From Yoonia sp. GPGPB17 (GTDB lineage: Bacteria > Pseudomonadota > Alphaproteobacteria > Rhodobacterales > Rhodobacteraceae): DNA of 64,000 nucleotides. A model generated the notes under the pieces. It had not been told where the DNA came from. It saw only the letters and a list, made by a program, of their open reading frames with translations, and did not search any database. Shown here piece by piece: positions 28,109 to 40,078 of this stretch (position 1 is the stretch's first letter; every line of letters begins with the position of its first letter). Made by a program: the position numbers and the translations under genes. The stretch is from NCBI RefSeq assembly GCF_037892195.1, contig NZ_JATACI010000002.1:1240001-1304000 (forward strand), written 5' to 3'.

Positions 28109-28870
28109 TTAGAAAAATACGTCCGCTGCCGGGATCGCGCGTGGGCCGGTGCCCGTGATCAGCACCAGATTGCCGTCGCTGTCGATACTGTCGAAGATGC
28201 CGGTGATATCCTCGCGGCCGGTATTGGCAGTGATGACCTCACCCAAACGCGCCGCATTTGCCATCCAGTCATCACGGATGCGGTCAAAGCCCAGGCGCAT
28301 CAGCTTGGCCTCTTGCGTGGCATAGGCATCAGCGAGGGTTGAAAGAAAGTCTTTGGGCGTGACGTCCTCGCCACCCGCGTCGGCCAGGCTGATCGGCGCA
28401 AAGCTCGCGCCTGTCACGCCTTCTGGCGTGTGCCGCAGATTCACACCAATCCCGATCGACAGCCAATCGACGAAAGGCCCCTGCCCGCTGCTTTCCAACA
28501 GAATGCCCGCAACCTTGCCGCCAGAAAGCAGCACATCATTCGGCCATTTCAGCGACAGTTTCTCGGCTGGTACGTAAATCGCCAGCGCCTGAAACAGCGC
28601 ATTGGCTGCAAGGAAAGAGCGCTTGGAGGCTTCCGCCGCCGTCGCCTCGGGCCGGAAGATCAGCGTGGCGTTCAGGTTGCCCGCGGGCACCACCCATTTG
28701 CGCCCGCGCCGTCCGCGCGCCGCGGTCTGAGTTTTAGCCATGATCCATGTAGGCCGTTCAATATCAGGCGCACGCCGCGCGGCCTCGGCCATGGTGCTGT
28801 CTACTGTGTCCAGCACGATCCGGGCGTAGCCTTCCGGCCACGGCCCATGTCCTGAACCGTCAGTTGACAA
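28109..28870 (-). CDS. birA: Biotin-[acetyl-CoA carboxylase] ligase
   Basis: About 253 residues without the N-terminal DNA-binding domain, so a class I ligase only. The biotinyl-AMP loop is ARGRRGRKW, and [19 protein letters not shown] is the conserved catalytic block. The frame is open to 28909, but TTG 28870 fits the family's start and overlaps the nuoN stop by about 11 bases. It would biotinylate acetyl-CoA carboxylase and the methylcrotonyl-CoA carboxylase encoded at 53370-55280. Confidence 0.9.
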   Translation of the reverse strand: MSTDGSGHGPWPEGYARIVLDTVDSTMAEAARRAPDIERPTWIMAKTQTAARGRRGRKWVVPAGNLNATLIFRPEATAAEASKRSFLAANALFQALAIYVPAEKLSLKWPNDVLLSGGKVAGILLESSGQGPFVDWLSIGIGVNLRHTPEGVTGASFAPISLADAGGEDVTPKDFLSTLADAYATQEAKLMRLGFDRIRDDWMANAARLGEVITANTGREDITGIFDSIDSDGNLVLITGTGPRAIPAADVFF

Positions 28871-30295
28871 GCGTCGCCGCCGCGGCCGCCGCGATTGGTT
28901 CAATACCAAAGAGGTTCACAACGCCAAACAGCATCACCGCCGCAGATCCCATCAGGAAGGTCCAAAGGACAGGGTTCATCTTGCTGTCGAGTTGTTCGCC
29001 CTCTTCCCCGAAGTACATGAAGTAAACGATGCGCAGGTAGTAGAAGGCACCAATAACGGAGGCGATCACACCGGCCACAGCCAGCCATGCCAACCCGCCA
29101 TCGTAGGCGGCGCGCAGCACGTAGAACTTGCCAAAGAAGCCAACCATTGGCGGTACGCCCGCAAGGCTGAACAGCAGCACCAGCATGGCCAGCGCGCGCA
29201 GCGGTTGGCGCTTGGAATACATCCGCAGGCTGTCGATATCAGTGACAGGCCGCCCGTCCCGCTCCATCGACAGGATGAACGCAAAGGTGCCGATATTCAT
29301 CGTCACATAGATCGCCATGTAGATCAGCATTGCCTGCACGCCGAAAGCGGTGCGGCGGCCAGCCCCATCAGGGCAAAGCCCATATGCGCGATGGAGGAAT
29401 ACGCCATCAGACGCTTGATGTTGCGCTGCCCGATTGCGGCAATGGCGCCCAAAAACATCGAGACCACGGCGAGGAAGGCCACGATCTGCTGCCAGTCGCC
29501 GACGATCCCGCCAAAAGCGTCATGCACAACGCGTGCAAATAGCGCCATCGCGGCCACTTTGGGCGCTGTCGCGAAGAAGGCTGTGACGGGTGTGGGCGAG
29601 CCTTCGTAGACGTCCGGTGTCCACATGTGGAACGGGGCGGCAGAAACTTTGAACGCAAAGCCTGCGATCAGGAACACAAGGCCAAAGAGCAAACCAAACG
29701 ACGGATCGTTTGCGGTTGCCTCAATGATGCCAGCAAAGAGTGTGGTGCCAGCAAAGCCGTATGTCAGCGATGCGCCGTACAACAACAGACCCGAAGAAAG
29801 CGCGCCAAGCACGAAGTACTTCAAGCCCGCCTCAGTCGATTTTACGCTATCGCGGCGCAAGGATGCAACCACATAGAGCGACAGAGACTGCAGTTCGAGG
29901 CCCATATAGAGCGCCATCAAATCGCCTGCGGAGACCATCACCATCATGCCGACCACGGCGAGCGCCACAAGGATCGGATACTCGAACCGCAACAACCCTC
30001 GCTGCTGCATATAGCTTTCCGACATCAGCAAGACGGCTGCCGCAGAGATCAAGATCGTGATCTTGGCAAATCGCGCGAAACCATCATCCACGAACATCCC
30101 ACCAAAGGCGATATTCGTTCCCTGCCCGTTAATCCCGATCCAGACCGCCAGCAGCACAAACAAACCCGACGTCGCCCAAGTGAGCAACGGCGCCATGCCG
30201 TCTTTGGTGGTATAGACCGCCGCCATCAATGCGCCCATGGCGTAAACCGCCAGCACAATCTCGGGCATCAGGATTTGGATATCAGCGCCAATCAT
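28860..30295 (-). CDS. nuoN: NADH-quinone oxidoreductase subunit N, frame break at ~29341
   Basis: Membrane antiporter-like proton channel of complex I. The frame from ATG 30295 ([14 protein letters not shown]) runs to ~29343. The second frame carries [18 protein letters not shown] to the stop at 28860. Restoring one base in the CC at 29341-29342 gives [13 protein letters not shown] and a normal ~478-residue protein with about 14 helices. Conserved [16 protein letters not shown] and [17 protein letters not shown] are visible. Since the whole operon is otherwise intact, the break is likely an artefact. Confidence 0.9.
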
Positions 30296-30306
30296 TTCAG
30301 CGTTCC

Positions 30307-31848
30307 TTAATTCGAAGCAAACTGCGTGGCGGCCTCAAAGGTCGCCAGCGCGGTTTCATAGTTGCCGACCAGTGCGGACACGCTTGGGCCGATAATGTCG
30401 AGGACAAGGGCGGGATAGACGCCCAAGAGCAGTGTCATTGCGACGAGCGGCGCAAAGATCACCCGCTCGCGCGTGCCCATATCTGTGATCGTCTTCAGGC
30501 TTTCCTTGATCAGGTCACCAAAGACGACGCGGCGGTACAGCCACAGCGCATAAGCCGCCGACAGGATCACGCCAGAGGTCGCGAAGAGGGCGATCCATGT
30601 GTTCACCTGGAAAATACCCATCAGCACAAGGAATTCGCCAATGAAACCGGATGTGCCCGGCAGACCGACATTGGCCATTGTGAAGAACATGAAGATCAGC
30701 GCATAGGCAGGCATACGGTTCACGAGGCCACCATAGGCATCAATCTCGCGCGTATGCATGCGGTCGTAAATCACACCGACACACAGGAACAGCGCGCCAG
30801 AGATAAAGCCGTGGCTGATCATCTGGAAGATGGCACCGTCGATGCCCTGCTGGTTCACCGCAAAGATCCCCATCGTGACGTAGCCCATGTGGGCGACGGA
30901 CGAATAGGCGATCAGCTTTTTCATATCTTCCTGCACCAGTGCGACCAGCGAGGTGTAGACAATCGCAATGGCTGACAGGGTCAGGACCAACGGCCCCATC
31001 ACTTCGGACCCGACCGGGAACATCGGCAGGCTGAAGCGCAGGAAGCCATAGCCACCCATCTTCAACAGGATCGCCGCCAGTACCACGGACCCCGCAGTTG
31101 GCGCCTGCACGTGCGCATCCGGCAACCACGTGTGGACCGGCCACATGGGCATTTTCACAGCGAAGCTGGCAAAGAAAGCAAGCCACAGCAACGTCTGCAT
31201 CCCGCCAACGATCTGCACGCCCAGCACGCTGAAGTTTTCCGTGCCAAAGGTGTGGGTCATCAGCGTTGGAATGTCGGTCGTGCCTGCATCCGCAAACATT
31301 GCGACCATCGCCACCAGCATCAGGACCGAGCCGAGGAAGGTGTAAAGGAAGAACTTGAAGGAAGCATAAATCCGGTTCTTGCCGCCCCAGATGCCGATGA
31401 TCAGGAACATCGGGATCAGCCCCGCTTCGAAGAACAGGTAGAACAGCACCAGATCAAGCGCGAGGAACACGCCCAGCATCAAGGTCTCAAGGATCAGGAA
31501 GGCGATCATGTATTCCTTGACGCGGCTTTTCACATCCCAACAGGCTGCAATGACCAGCGGCATCAGGAATGTGGTCAGCATGACAAACAGGATCGAGATA
31601 CCATCGACACCCATCTTATACTGCAGGCCCAATAGCCACTCACGGGTTTCCACCATCTGAAAACCCGTATCCGCCGGATTAGAGTTGGTCAGAATAAACA
31701 GCGAGCAAATGAATGTCACGACGGTCGTGACCAGTGCCACCCATTTGGCATTGCGCTGTGCCGCTGCATCATCACCGCGCAGGAACAGCGCCAGGATGAC
31801 AGCCCCAAGCAGCGGCAGGAACGTCGTGAGTGAGAGAATATTGCCCAT
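30307..31848 (-). CDS. nuoM: NADH-quinone oxidoreductase subunit M
   Basis: 513 residues, about 14 transmembrane helices. It has the antiporter-module residues Glu in [13 protein letters not shown] and Lys in the [15 protein letters not shown] block. It pumps protons as the middle antiporter-like subunit. Its ATG shares a base with the nuoL stop. Confidence 0.95.
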   Translation of the reverse strand: MGNILSLTTFLPLLGAVILALFLRGDDAAAQRNAKWVALVTTVVTFICSLFILTNSNPADTGFQMVETREWLLGLQYKMGVDGISILFVMLTTFLMPLVIAACWDVKSRVKEYMIAFLILETLMLGVFLALDLVLFYLFFEAGLIPMFLIIGIWGGKNRIYASFKFFLYTFLGSVLMLVAMVAMFADAGTTDIPTLMTHTFGTENFSVLGVQIVGGMQTLLWLAFFASFAVKMPMWPVHTWLPDAHVQAPTAGSVVLAAILLKMGGYGFLRFSLPMFPVGSEVMGPLVLTLSAIAIVYTSLVALVQEDMKKLIAYSSVAHMGYVTMGIFAVNQQGIDGAIFQMISHGFISGALFLCVGVIYDRMHTREIDAYGGLVNRMPAYALIFMFFTMANVGLPGTSGFIGEFLVLMGIFQVNTWIALFATSGVILSAAYALWLYRRVVFGDLIKESLKTITDMGTRERVIFAPLVAMTLLLGVYPALVLDIIGPSVSALVGNYETALATFEAATQFASN

Positions 31849-33962
31849 CAGTTCGCTCCCCCAAACAGCGTCATCCAGGTGAGTAGGATCGCAATGCCAA
31901 TGACCATCGCAAAGACATAGCTAAAGATGTAGCCCGATTGCGCGCGGCCCGCGAGGCGCGTCAGGAACGGCACGATCCCCATAGCAACACCGTTAATCCC
32001 GCCGTCAATTGTCTTGGTGTCGCCCTGTTTCCACAGGATCCGACCCAAGGCAAAGGCTGGGCGCACGAAGAGGAAATCGTAGATTTCATCAAAGTACCAT
32101 TTGTTCAGTAGGAACTGATAAAGCGGCGCTTGTTGCTCGGCCAGCTTGCGCGGCCAATCAGGGCGGCGAATGTACATCTGATAAGCCAGACCAAGACCTG
32201 CCAGCATTGCAAAGAACGGGGCCAGCTTGACCCAGACAGCAACCTCATGCGCGTCGTTCAGGACGTGGTTATCGGGGCTGTTATGAATAGCCCCCTCGCC
32301 CGGTGCGCCAACAAGGTTGTAGTGCGCTTTGCCGTGGCCGCCTTCTGACGCATGGTCATCACCATGATCATCAGCTTTCGCCTCACCATGCTCGGACGCC
32401 TCCGCGTAAGGCACGCCAAAGAACTTACCGACCTTGTCGTTGGACCCGAAGAATGACCCGTACCAAATCATGCCAGAGAACACCGCGCCAAGCGCAAGGA
32501 CATAAAGTGGAACCAGCATCGTATTCGGCGCCTCATGCGCGTGTTCATGGGTATGCGCATCGCCACGTGGAGTGCCATAGAAGGTCATGAACATCAGACG
32601 CCAGCTGTAGAAGCTTGTCATCAACGCAGCGACAACCAGCATCCAGAAGGCATAGCCGCCCGCGGTGCCTGCGTAGGCGCTTTCGATGATGGCATCCTTG
32701 GATACGAATCCAGCAAAGCCAATCGGGAAGCCCACGTAAAGCAGCGGGATACCAACACCGGTGATCGCCAGCGTACCGATCATCATCATCCAGAACGTCT
32801 TGGGAATCTTATGGCGCAGCCCGCCATAGTTCCGCATGTCCTGCTCGTGATGCATCGCGTGGATCACCGAACCGGCCCCAAGGAACAACATCGCCTTAAA
32901 GAACGCGTGTGTCAGCAGGTGGAACATCGCGACCGAGTACACACCCAGACCAGCGGCCACGAACATATAGCCCAGTTGCGAACAGGTCGAATAAGCAATG
33001 ACACGTTTGATGTCATTCTGCACCAGACCAACAGTCGCAGCAAAGAAGGCTGTGGTTGCACCAAGGAACACGATGAATGCCGTGGTGGCCTCGGCATATT
33101 CCATCAGCGGTGCCATGCGGCAGACAAGGAAAACACCCGCCGTGACCATGGTCGCGGCGTGGATCAGGGCCGACACCGGTGTCGGGCCTTCCATCGCGTC
33201 GGGCAGCCATGTGTGCAGGAACAGTTGCGCCGATTTCCCCATCGCGCCGATGAACAGCAGGAAGGCAATCAGGTTCAGCGTGTTCCAGTCGCGCCACAGG
33301 AATGTCAGCGTGTGGTCCTGCAAGTCCGGGATCGCAGCAAAAATGTCATCAAACTTGATGCTGTCGGTCACCAGATAGAGCGCAAAGATACCCAGCGCGA
33401 AGCCAAAATCACCAACGCGGTTGACCACGAACGCCTTGATCGCCGCGGCACCAGCAGACGGCTTGCGATAGTAGAAGCCAATCAGCAGGTAGGAGGCGAC
33501 ACCCACACCTTCCCAGCCAAAGAACATCTGGACGAGGTTGTCCGCTGTCACCAGCATCAACATCGCAAAGGTGAAGAACGACAGATAGGCAAAGAAACGC
33601 GGGCGATAGCTCTCGCCTTCTTTGAAGTTCTCGTCATGGGCCATGTAGCCGAATGAATAGAGGTGCACGAGGGCCGAGACGGTATTGATCACGATCAGCA
33701 TGATCGCGGTCAAGCGGTCCATCTTAATCGCCCAATCGGTGCTCAACGTGCCGCTTTCGATCCAGCGCAGAATGGTCACGGTATAGCTGCCGTTCGGGTG
33801 GGCTGACGGATCAAACGTCAGGAAGATGATCCAGGACAGGATGGCAGAGAGAAACAACAGGCTTGTTGCCGTCCACTGCGCTGCAGTCTCGCCAATCAGT
33901 TTCCAGCCAAATCCGCAAATGATCGCGCCAACCAACGGGGCGAAGAGGATGATGGTTTCCAT
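31848..33962 (-). CDS. nuoL: NADH-quinone oxidoreductase subunit L
   Basis: 704 residues. Conserved [16 protein letters not shown] and [20 protein letters not shown] define the antiporter core. A histidine/acid-rich cytoplasmic loop (~residues 540-575, [20 protein letters not shown]) precedes the last helices. The long lateral helix expected of NuoL is in the C-terminal quarter. The ORF is intact. Confidence 0.95.
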   Translation of the reverse strand: METIILFAPLVGAIICGFGWKLIGETAAQWTATSLLFLSAILSWIIFLTFDPSAHPNGSYTVTILRWIESGTLSTDWAIKMDRLTAIMLIVINTVSALVHLYSFGYMAHDENFKEGESYRPRFFAYLSFFTFAMLMLVTADNLVQMFFGWEGVGVASYLLIGFYYRKPSAGAAAIKAFVVNRVGDFGFALGIFALYLVTDSIKFDDIFAAIPDLQDHTLTFLWRDWNTLNLIAFLLFIGAMGKSAQLFLHTWLPDAMEGPTPVSALIHAATMVTAGVFLVCRMAPLMEYAEATTAFIVFLGATTAFFAATVGLVQNDIKRVIAYSTCSQLGYMFVAAGLGVYSVAMFHLLTHAFFKAMLFLGAGSVIHAMHHEQDMRNYGGLRHKIPKTFWMMMIGTLAITGVGIPLLYVGFPIGFAGFVSKDAIIESAYAGTAGGYAFWMLVVAALMTSFYSWRLMFMTFYGTPRGDAHTHEHAHEAPNTMLVPLYVLALGAVFSGMIWYGSFFGSNDKVGKFFGVPYAEASEHGEAKADDHGDDHASEGGHGKAHYNLVGAPGEGAIHNSPDNHVLNDAHEVAVWVKLAPFFAMLAGLGLAYQMYIRRPDWPRKLAEQQAPLYQFLLNKWYFDEIYDFLFVRPAFALGRILWKQGDTKTIDGGINGVAMGIVPFLTRLAGRAQSGYIFSYVFAMVIGIAILLTWMTLFGGAN

Positions 33963-33966
33963 TATC

Positions 33967-34272
33967 TTAGCCCTTCATCACGTTGACGTCTTCAACGTCG
34001 ATGGTTCCGCGGTTGCGGAAGAAACACACAAGGATCGCAAGGCCAATCGCGGCCTCGGCGGCGGCAACGGTCAGGACGAAGAGCGTAAAAACCTGCCCCA
34101 CCAGATCACCCAGATAGCTGGAGAAGGCCACAAGGTTGATGTTCACCGCCAGCAGCATCAATTCGATGCTCATCAAAAGGATGATCACATTCTTGCGGTT
34201 CAGGAACAGCCCGAAGATGCCGATGACAAACAAGGCCGCTGCCACCGTGAGATAATGTTCAAGTCCGATCAT
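33967..34272 (-). CDS. nuoK: NADH-quinone oxidoreductase subunit K
   Basis: 101 residues, three helices. [19 protein letters not shown] contains the membrane Glu of the proton path, and a second Glu lies in [11 protein letters not shown]. Size and motif are exactly as expected. It lies four bases from nuoL. Confidence 0.95.
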   Translation of the reverse strand: MIGLEHYLTVAAALFVIGIFGLFLNRKNVIILLMSIELMLLAVNINLVAFSSYLGDLVGQVFTLFVLTVAAAEAAIGLAILVCFFRNRGTIDVEDVNVMKG

Positions 34273-34327
34273 TCATTCGTCCCTCCGAGGCACTGCGCCC
34301 CGATCTTCTTGTCTGTTGCCACGTGGC

Positions 34328-34792
34328 CTAGCCCGCGAGCATAAATTCCGTCTTCTCGCCGCGCAGTGCGGGGTAAGCCGCAGCACAGGCGCATGTTTCT
34401 TCAGTCTCATTGGTGATCGCGATGTCACGCGCGATGAATTCCAGGTCAGCGGCGATCCGTTCAAACGTCGCAAAAACACGTGCCCCCGATTGGTGGCGCT
34501 CCAATACTTCGATTGCCTCATCGGTGCGGTCAAAGGTACTGCGGCGACCCATATTCTCCTCTGCGGTGCGGAACCGCAGTGTCTCTCCACTGCCGCATTC
34601 CACGATGGAGAAGCCCTTGGCCGAGCCTTCCAATGACCACCAGTCCAGCCACATCACACGGCCTTCACCCAAATCCATATGACGGATTTCGCCACCATGG
34701 CTGGGATGGGTCGTGCGTTTACAGTCGGCAAGGGTCAGGGCATGGGCTTGGGTGGCCACCAAAGATGCAACTATTGCGACAAGACTTTTCAT
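34328..34792 (-). CDS. Hypothetical secreted protein between nuoK and nuoJ
   Basis: 154 residues with a cleavable signal peptide (MKSLVAIVASLVATQAHA). The mature protein has cysteines at DCKR, VECG and the C-terminal CACAAAYP. It has no known domain. Its start overlaps the stop of the next upstream gene by ATGA, so it is translated with the nuo mRNA. A periplasmic role is inferred only from the signal peptide. Confidence 0.65.
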   Translation of the reverse strand: MKSLVAIVASLVATQAHALTLADCKRTTHPSHGGEIRHMDLGEGRVMWLDWWSLEGSAKGFSIVECGSGETLRFRTAEENMGRRSTFDRTDEAIEVLERHQSGARVFATFERIAADLEFIARDIAITNETEETCACAAAYPALRGEKTEFMLAG

Positions 34793-35367
34793 GGCTTAGC
34801 ACCCGGGGAAGTGGGGTAGTACACTTTGCAACCGCAGAGCAAGTCGAAACGGTCACGCCCACCCACTTCATTCAAGTTCGAATTGAATAAGCCGTTGTAA
34901 AACTCGAAAAACCGCTTGTTGGGATCGAATGCCCCTAAACCTGCAACCTCTGCTAGGGAGACCAGTTGATGCAAATCTTCGCCTCGGCTCAAGTCAAAGA
35001 CTGCAGCGGGGCCAAGGATTGGCGAGAACACCGCACGAGGGCCGCAGGATGTCTCTCCTACTATCGTTGAAGGTCCGACCAAAACCACAAGTTCTCGAGT
35101 ATTGCAATCTGCCAGAAGCGCGGTGGAATCCGTTTTTGACACAGATTGAAGGACACGACCGGCACCAAGATCCTGAGCCGCTCCAAGACTCTCAACGTCA
35201 TCAACGTTAATGTTACTGGTGCGGCACTGATCGTCGACTTCAACTGGCTTACTTTCTGCCCGGATTCTGTAAGATGAGCGCTCATCGTAGGCAAGTTCAC
35301 ATGCCACGCCGAAGGTGGCGAAAAAACAGAAACCAACTGCAAGTGCTATGAGGTAAATACCACGCAT
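34789..35367 (-). CDS. Hypothetical secreted cysteine-containing protein between nuoK and nuoJ
   Basis: 192 residues. A signal peptide (LIALAVGFCFFATFGVA) precedes a mature region with several cysteines (ACEL, DQCRT, DCNT, TSCG, LCGCKVYY), suggesting disulfides in the periplasm. No family is recognised. Base composition looks AT-richer than the nuo genes (e.g. around 35050-35110), a hint of recent acquisition. It overlaps the 34328 gene by ATGA and is six bases from nuoJ. Confidence 0.6.
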   Translation of the reverse strand: MRGIYLIALAVGFCFFATFGVACELAYDERSSYRIRAESKPVEVDDQCRTSNINVDDVESLGAAQDLGAGRVLQSVSKTDSTALLADCNTRELVVLVGPSTIVGETSCGPRAVFSPILGPAAVFDLSRGEDLHQLVSLAEVAGLGAFDPNKRFFEFYNGLFNSNLNEVGGRDRFDLLCGCKVYYPTSPGAKP

Positions 35368-35373
35368 CAGTTG

Positions 35374-35979
35374 CTACAGCCCCTGCCCCGGTTTCACATC
35401 CTTAAGCTCCATCGCGGTCGCAGGATCACGATACATCTGCGCCAGAACGTTCTGGCGCTTGATATCCACGCGGTGGCGCAGCGTCAGCACAATGGCCCCG
35501 ATCATGGCGACCAGCAGGATCAGGCCAGAAAGCTGGAACAACAGGATGTATTTGTCGTAGATCAGCAGACCCAGCGCGCGCGTGTTATCCAGATCACCCG
35601 CTGGGGCCGCGATGCGACCCTCCACACCATCGGCAAAGCCCCAAACGCCCAGTGCCAGCGCCAGTTGCATCAGAATAACCACACCAATCAGCAAGGCGAG
35701 AGGTAAGTATTTCGTCATTTCCGCCTTCAACTCGGCGAAATCGACGTCCAACATCATCACAACGAACAGGAACAGCACCGCCACCGCACCGACATAGACA
35801 ATGATCAGCAGCATGGCGACGAATTCCGCCCCCAAGGTCACAAACAACCCCGCAGAGGATAGGAACGCCAGGATCAGCCAGAGGACCGAATGCACCGGGT
35901 TGCGGGCGATCACAGTCATGAGGCCCCCGGCGACGGTCGTCACGGCGAAAAGGTAAAATGTGAACGCGAAGACGGTCAT
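35374..35979 (-). CDS. nuoJ: NADH-quinone oxidoreductase subunit J
   Basis: 201 residues, five helices. The [20 protein letters not shown] and [17 protein letters not shown] blocks (pi-bulge region) identify it. The C-terminus is hydrophilic. Its ATG overlaps the stop of the carboxymuconolactone-decarboxylase-like gene. Confidence 0.95.
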   Translation of the reverse strand: MTVFAFTFYLFAVTTVAGGLMTVIARNPVHSVLWLILAFLSSAGLFVTLGAEFVAMLLIIVYVGAVAVLFLFVVMMLDVDFAELKAEMTKYLPLALLIGVVILMQLALALGVWGFADGVEGRIAAPAGDLDNTRALGLLIYDKYILLFQLSGLILLVAMIGAIVLTLRHRVDIKRQNVLAQMYRDPATAMELKDVKPGQGL

Positions 35980-36374
35980 GCGCTTTCGTCCTTATCTAAA
36001 ACGTCTGTGGCCAATTCCATCGCTTTGGTCATGGCGGGCACGCCAGCGAACATGCCCATCTGGGCGATCACTTCGGCGATTTCCTGTTTTGTGGCCCCTG
36101 CCTCCACCAAATGGCGGACGGTCAGCCGTATCTGTGCTTCGGCCTGCGCACCCAACACGGTCAGACCGGCAAGGGTCAGCATCAGGCGGGTTTTGGCATC
36201 CAATCCATCAGGATTGATGCCCTTGCCAAAAAACATCTCCATCGTCTCGGCGGGCATGGTAGGCCAAAGATTCTCAAACCCCTTGGGCGTAAAGGCATCC
36301 ATGTCGACATTCATCGACTTGGCCCAGTCCTGACCCATCTTTATCATGGCTTCAAAGGGGTTCTGCTCGGTCAT
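35976..36374 (-). CDS. Carboxymuconolactone decarboxylase/AhpD-like protein
   Basis: 132 residues from ATG 36374 ([10 protein letters not shown]), which overlaps the nuoI stop by ATGA. The helical block [24 protein letters not shown] then [17 protein letters not shown] matches the CMD fold, but the AhpD CxxC pair is absent, so peroxidase chemistry is unlikely. It sits between nuoI and nuoJ in the operon. Its role there is unknown. Confidence 0.78.
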   Translation of the reverse strand: MTEQNPFEAMIKMGQDWAKSMNVDMDAFTPKGFENLWPTMPAETMEMFFGKGINPDGLDAKTRLMLTLAGLTVLGAQAEAQIRLTVRHLVEAGATKQEIAEVIAQMGMFAGVPAMTKAMELATDVLDKDESA

Positions 36375-36865
36375 CGGTACGGCGCATCCAGTTCGAGATT
36401 GCGCGCAATCTCGGATTCCCAACGGTCACCGTTTTCAAGCAGTTTTTCCTTGTCGTAGTACAGTTCTTCCCGGGTCTCGGTGCTGAACTCAAAGTTCGGG
36501 CCCTCAACAATCGCATCCACCGGACAAGCCTCTTGGCAGAAACCGCAGTAGATGCATTTGGTCATGTCGATGTCATAGCGGGTCGTGCGGCGGCTGCCGT
36601 CATCGCGCGGTTCGGCGTCGATGGTGATGGCTTGGGCGGGGCAGACGGCCTCACACAATTTGCAAGCGATACAGCGTTCTTCACCATTGGGATAGCGGCG
36701 CAGGGCGTGTTCACCCCGGAAACGTGGGGACAGCGGCCCCTTTTCATGGGGGTAGTTCAGCGTGGCCTTGGGCGAGAAGAAGTACTTCATCCCAAGGCTG
36801 AACCCTTTCCAGAAGTCCTGAAGCAGAAAGTACTTTGCGGCGCGGTTATAGTCGATCTGTGTCAT
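36371..36865 (-). CDS. nuoI: NADH-quinone oxidoreductase subunit I
   Basis: 164 residues. Two 4Fe-4S cluster motifs, [12 protein letters not shown] and [12 protein letters not shown], carry clusters N6a and N6b. The amphipathic N-terminal segment [13 protein letters not shown] is typical of the TYKY/NuoI subunit. The ORF is intact. Confidence 0.95.
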   Translation of the reverse strand: MTQIDYNRAAKYFLLQDFWKGFSLGMKYFFSPKATLNYPHEKGPLSPRFRGEHALRRYPNGEERCIACKLCEAVCPAQAITIDAEPRDDGSRRTTRYDIDMTKCIYCGFCQEACPVDAIVEGPNFEFSTETREELYYDKEKLLENGDRWESEIARNLELDAPYR

Positions 36866-36868
36866 TGA

Positions 36869-37909
36869 TTAAGCTCCTACTGCCCAGCGTGCCCAAAAGC
36901 CGCCGAGTACTTCGTATTTTGCTAAGAACGAGACAATCACCACCCAAGCCAGCGACATGGGCAAGAACACCTTCCAACCGATCCGCATCAACTGGTCATA
37001 GCGGTAGCGCGGTGTGATCGCCTTGACCATCGAGAACATGAAGAACACCAGCGCCATCTTCAGGACCATCCACAGGATGCCGTCGGGCAGGCCCGGGATC
37101 GGGGACAGCCAACCGCCGAAGAACAAGAGCGAGACCAGCGCGCACATCAGCACAACCGCCATCAATTCGCCGATCATGAACAGCAGGAAGGGGGTGGATG
37201 AGTATTCCACCTGGTACCCCGCCACCAGCTCTGACTCGGCCTCTGGCAGGTCGAACGGCGGGCGGTTGGTTTCGGCCAAGGCGCTGATAAAGAACAGGAA
37301 CAGCATCGGGAAATGCGCGACCCAGAACCAGTTGAACAGGCCCGCATTACCGTCCTGGGCATGCACAATGGCGCTGAGGTTCATGGACCCAGCCGAGATG
37401 ATCACACCAATGATGATCAGCCCGATGGAGACTTCGTAGGAAATCATCTGCGCCGCAGAGCGCAGCGAGCCAAGGAACGGGTATTTGGAGTTGGACGCCC
37501 AGCCCCCCATGATCACGCCGTAGACCTCAAGCGAGCCGATGGCGAAGATATAGAGGATGGCGACGTTGATATCCGCCAGCACCCAGCCGTCGTTGAAGGG
37601 GATGACAGACCACGAAATCACCGCCAGAACGAAAGCGATCATTGGCGCCAGGAAGAACACGAACTTGTCGGCCCCCGCAGGCACGACGATTTCTTTCACA
37701 ATGTATTTGATGAAATCCGCAAAGGATTGCAGCAAACCAAAGGCACCAACAATATTAGGGCCTTTGCGCATCTGCACCGCAGCCCAGACTTTACGGTCCG
37801 CATACATCAGGAAGGCGAGCGCCACCAGGAGCGGCACCAAAACCAGCAGACACTGGAACAAAATCACCAGCACGATGCCAAGGTTGGTGTTGGTAAAGAA
37901 TTCAACCAT
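36869..37909 (-). CDS. nuoH: NADH-quinone oxidoreductase subunit H
   Basis: 346 residues, eight helices. The quinone-site loop [25 protein letters not shown] region and the conserved [27 protein letters not shown] segment are diagnostic. It connects the hydrophilic arm to the proton channel. Confidence 0.95.
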   Translation of the reverse strand: MVEFFTNTNLGIVLVILFQCLLVLVPLLVALAFLMYADRKVWAAVQMRKGPNIVGAFGLLQSFADFIKYIVKEIVVPAGADKFVFFLAPMIAFVLAVISWSVIPFNDGWVLADINVAILYIFAIGSLEVYGVIMGGWASNSKYPFLGSLRSAAQMISYEVSIGLIIIGVIISAGSMNLSAIVHAQDGNAGLFNWFWVAHFPMLFLFFISALAETNRPPFDLPEAESELVAGYQVEYSSTPFLLFMIGELMAVVLMCALVSLLFFGGWLSPIPGLPDGILWMVLKMALVFFMFSMVKAITPRYRYDQLMRIGWKVFLPMSLAWVVIVSFLAKYEVLGGFWARWAVGA

Positions 37910-37920
37910 TGTCGTCGTCC

Positions 37921-39940
37921 TTATTCCGCAGCCATCGGTGCGGATTTACGCGCCTTCGCATTTGCGCTGAGTTCCGCCATCAGGCTGGAGGCGCGTGCAA
38001 TTGGGTTCGTCAGATAGAAATCGGTGATGGCATTGCGGAAGTCCGCTTTGCCGGGCTTTTTGGCCGGTATCGGCTGCCAAGCATTCTCGGCCACCTCGTC
38101 GATGTCACCCAGATGCGGGTGTGCTGCGACCAGCGCCTGACGCAGTTGCGCCATGCTGTCAAACTGCAGCGTTGCGTCCAGTTCGGCGGACAATGCCCGC
38201 AGGATCGCCCAGTTTTCCTTCGCCTCACCCGGCGGAAAGCTGGCGCGCAGTGCCAGCTGAGGGCGGCCTTCCGTGTTCACGAACAGGCCGTTTTCCTCGG
38301 TATAGGCGGCGGATGGCAGAATGATATCTGCACGATGCGCACCCCGGTCACCGTGGGAACCCTGGTAAATCACAAATGCACCCGGCTTCACTTCAACCTC
38401 GTCGGCACCTAGGTTATAGATCACCTCCGCCCCATCCAAGGCTGCATCCATGCCGCCGTCGGTCGCTGCACCAACATCCATCGCGCCAACACGACCTGCG
38501 GCGGTGTGCAACACCATCATTTTTGATTGCGCCGCATCGGCCATGGTCATGATCGTACCCAGCACGGCCTCACCATCGGCCTCATTCAATGCGCCGGTCC
38601 CAACAATAATGATGCCGTTCACATCGTGATGCATGGAATGGTCCATGGCCGCCAGCGCAACAAGCGCATCGCGCCCGGTGCCGATTTCCTGCGCGTCAAA
38701 TGTCAGATCAGTTTGCGCCCCGATACGGGCCACCTTTGCACCACGCAGCCACGCTTTGCGGATGCGCGCATGCAGAACCGGCGCTTCGACCCGTGGGTCA
38801 GTGCCGATCAGCAGGATATGATCAGCCGCATCAATATCTTCGATGGTCGCAGTGCCGACATAACCAGAGCGGTTACCCATGGGTAACTTGGCCCCATCGG
38901 TCCGGCACTCGACGTTGCCGCCCTGCCCTTCGATCAACTGCTTGAGCGCGAAGGCTGCTTCAACCGGGGCCAGATCACCGACAAGGCCAGCGACCTTCTT
39001 GCCCTTCATGGCCATCGCAGCGGCAGAAAGCGCTTCGGGCCAGCTGGCTTTACGCAGCTTGCCGTTTTCGCGGATGTAAGGTGTATCAAGGCGTTGCTTG
39101 CGCAGCCCGTCCCAGACAAAACGGGTTTTGTCGGAAATCCACTCTTCGTTCACGCCGTCATGGTTGCGCGGCAAGAAGCGCATGACTTCACGGCCTTTGG
39201 TATCGACGCGGATGTTGGACCCAAGGGCATCCATCACATCAATCGATTCCGTCTTGGTCAGCTCCCACGGGCGGGCGGTAAAGGCGTAAGGCTTGGAGAC
39301 CAACGCACCCACCGGGCATAGATCAATGATGTTGCCCTGCATATTCGAGATCGAGGGTTTCACCCAGATAGCTGGTGATTTCCGCATCCTCACCACGACC
39401 CGTCTGACCCATCTGGTGAATGCCAGCGACCTCAGTCGTAAACCGCACGCAGCGGGTGCAGGAAATACAGCGGGTCATGTGGGTTTCAACAAGCGGGCCA
39501 AGATCCAGATCTTCGGTGGCGCGCTTGGGTTCGCGGAAACGGCTGAAATCGACGCCATACGCCATCGCCTGATCTTGCAAATCACACTCGCCACCCTGAT
39601 CGCAGATCGGGCAATCAAGCGGGTGGTTGATCAGCAGGAACTCCATCACGCCTTCACGGGCCTTTTTGACCATGGGCGAATTGGTTTTCACAACAGGGGG
39701 CTGGCCTTCCGGGCCGGGGCGCAAATCGCGGACCTGCATGGCACAAGACGCAGCTTACTTGGGTGGGCCGCCGACAACCTCAACCAGACACATGCGGCAG
39801 TTGCCAGCGATGGAAAGCCGTTCGTGATAGCAGAAACGGGGAATCTCGATCCCCGCCTCTTCGCAGGCCTGGATCAGGGTCATTGCCCCGTCAACTTCGA
39901 CCTCATTTCCATCAATGACGACTTTGCGCAGATCAGACAT
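37921..39940 (-). CDS. nuoG: NADH-quinone oxidoreductase subunit G, interrupted by TAA at 39755-39757 and a frame break at ~39346-39352
   Basis: Iron-sulfur subunit of complex I, about 672 residues when joined. ATG 39940 starts [18 protein letters not shown], and the 2Fe-2S ligands [17 protein letters not shown] follow. After GGPPK comes TAA, but the same frame continues directly with [15 protein letters not shown], as the family expects. 4Fe-4S motifs [16 protein letters not shown] and CISCTRC lie downstream. One extra base in GATCTCGA then shifts the frame, and [15 protein letters not shown] continues to the stop at 37921. Two lesions in a subunit essential to an otherwise intact operon suggest sequence errors. 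Confidence 0.9.
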
Positions 39941-40078
39941 GGCGTGTCCTATGTGTTCCCTATCGCGCTATAGATCGCAGGGGACCACGCGCGTTGCCCC
40001 GCGTTCTAACGCGTGAGACCCCGTGATGCCAGTCAGATCGACAAAAAAACGTGCAATTTTCGCGTCCGTGTCAGCGTC

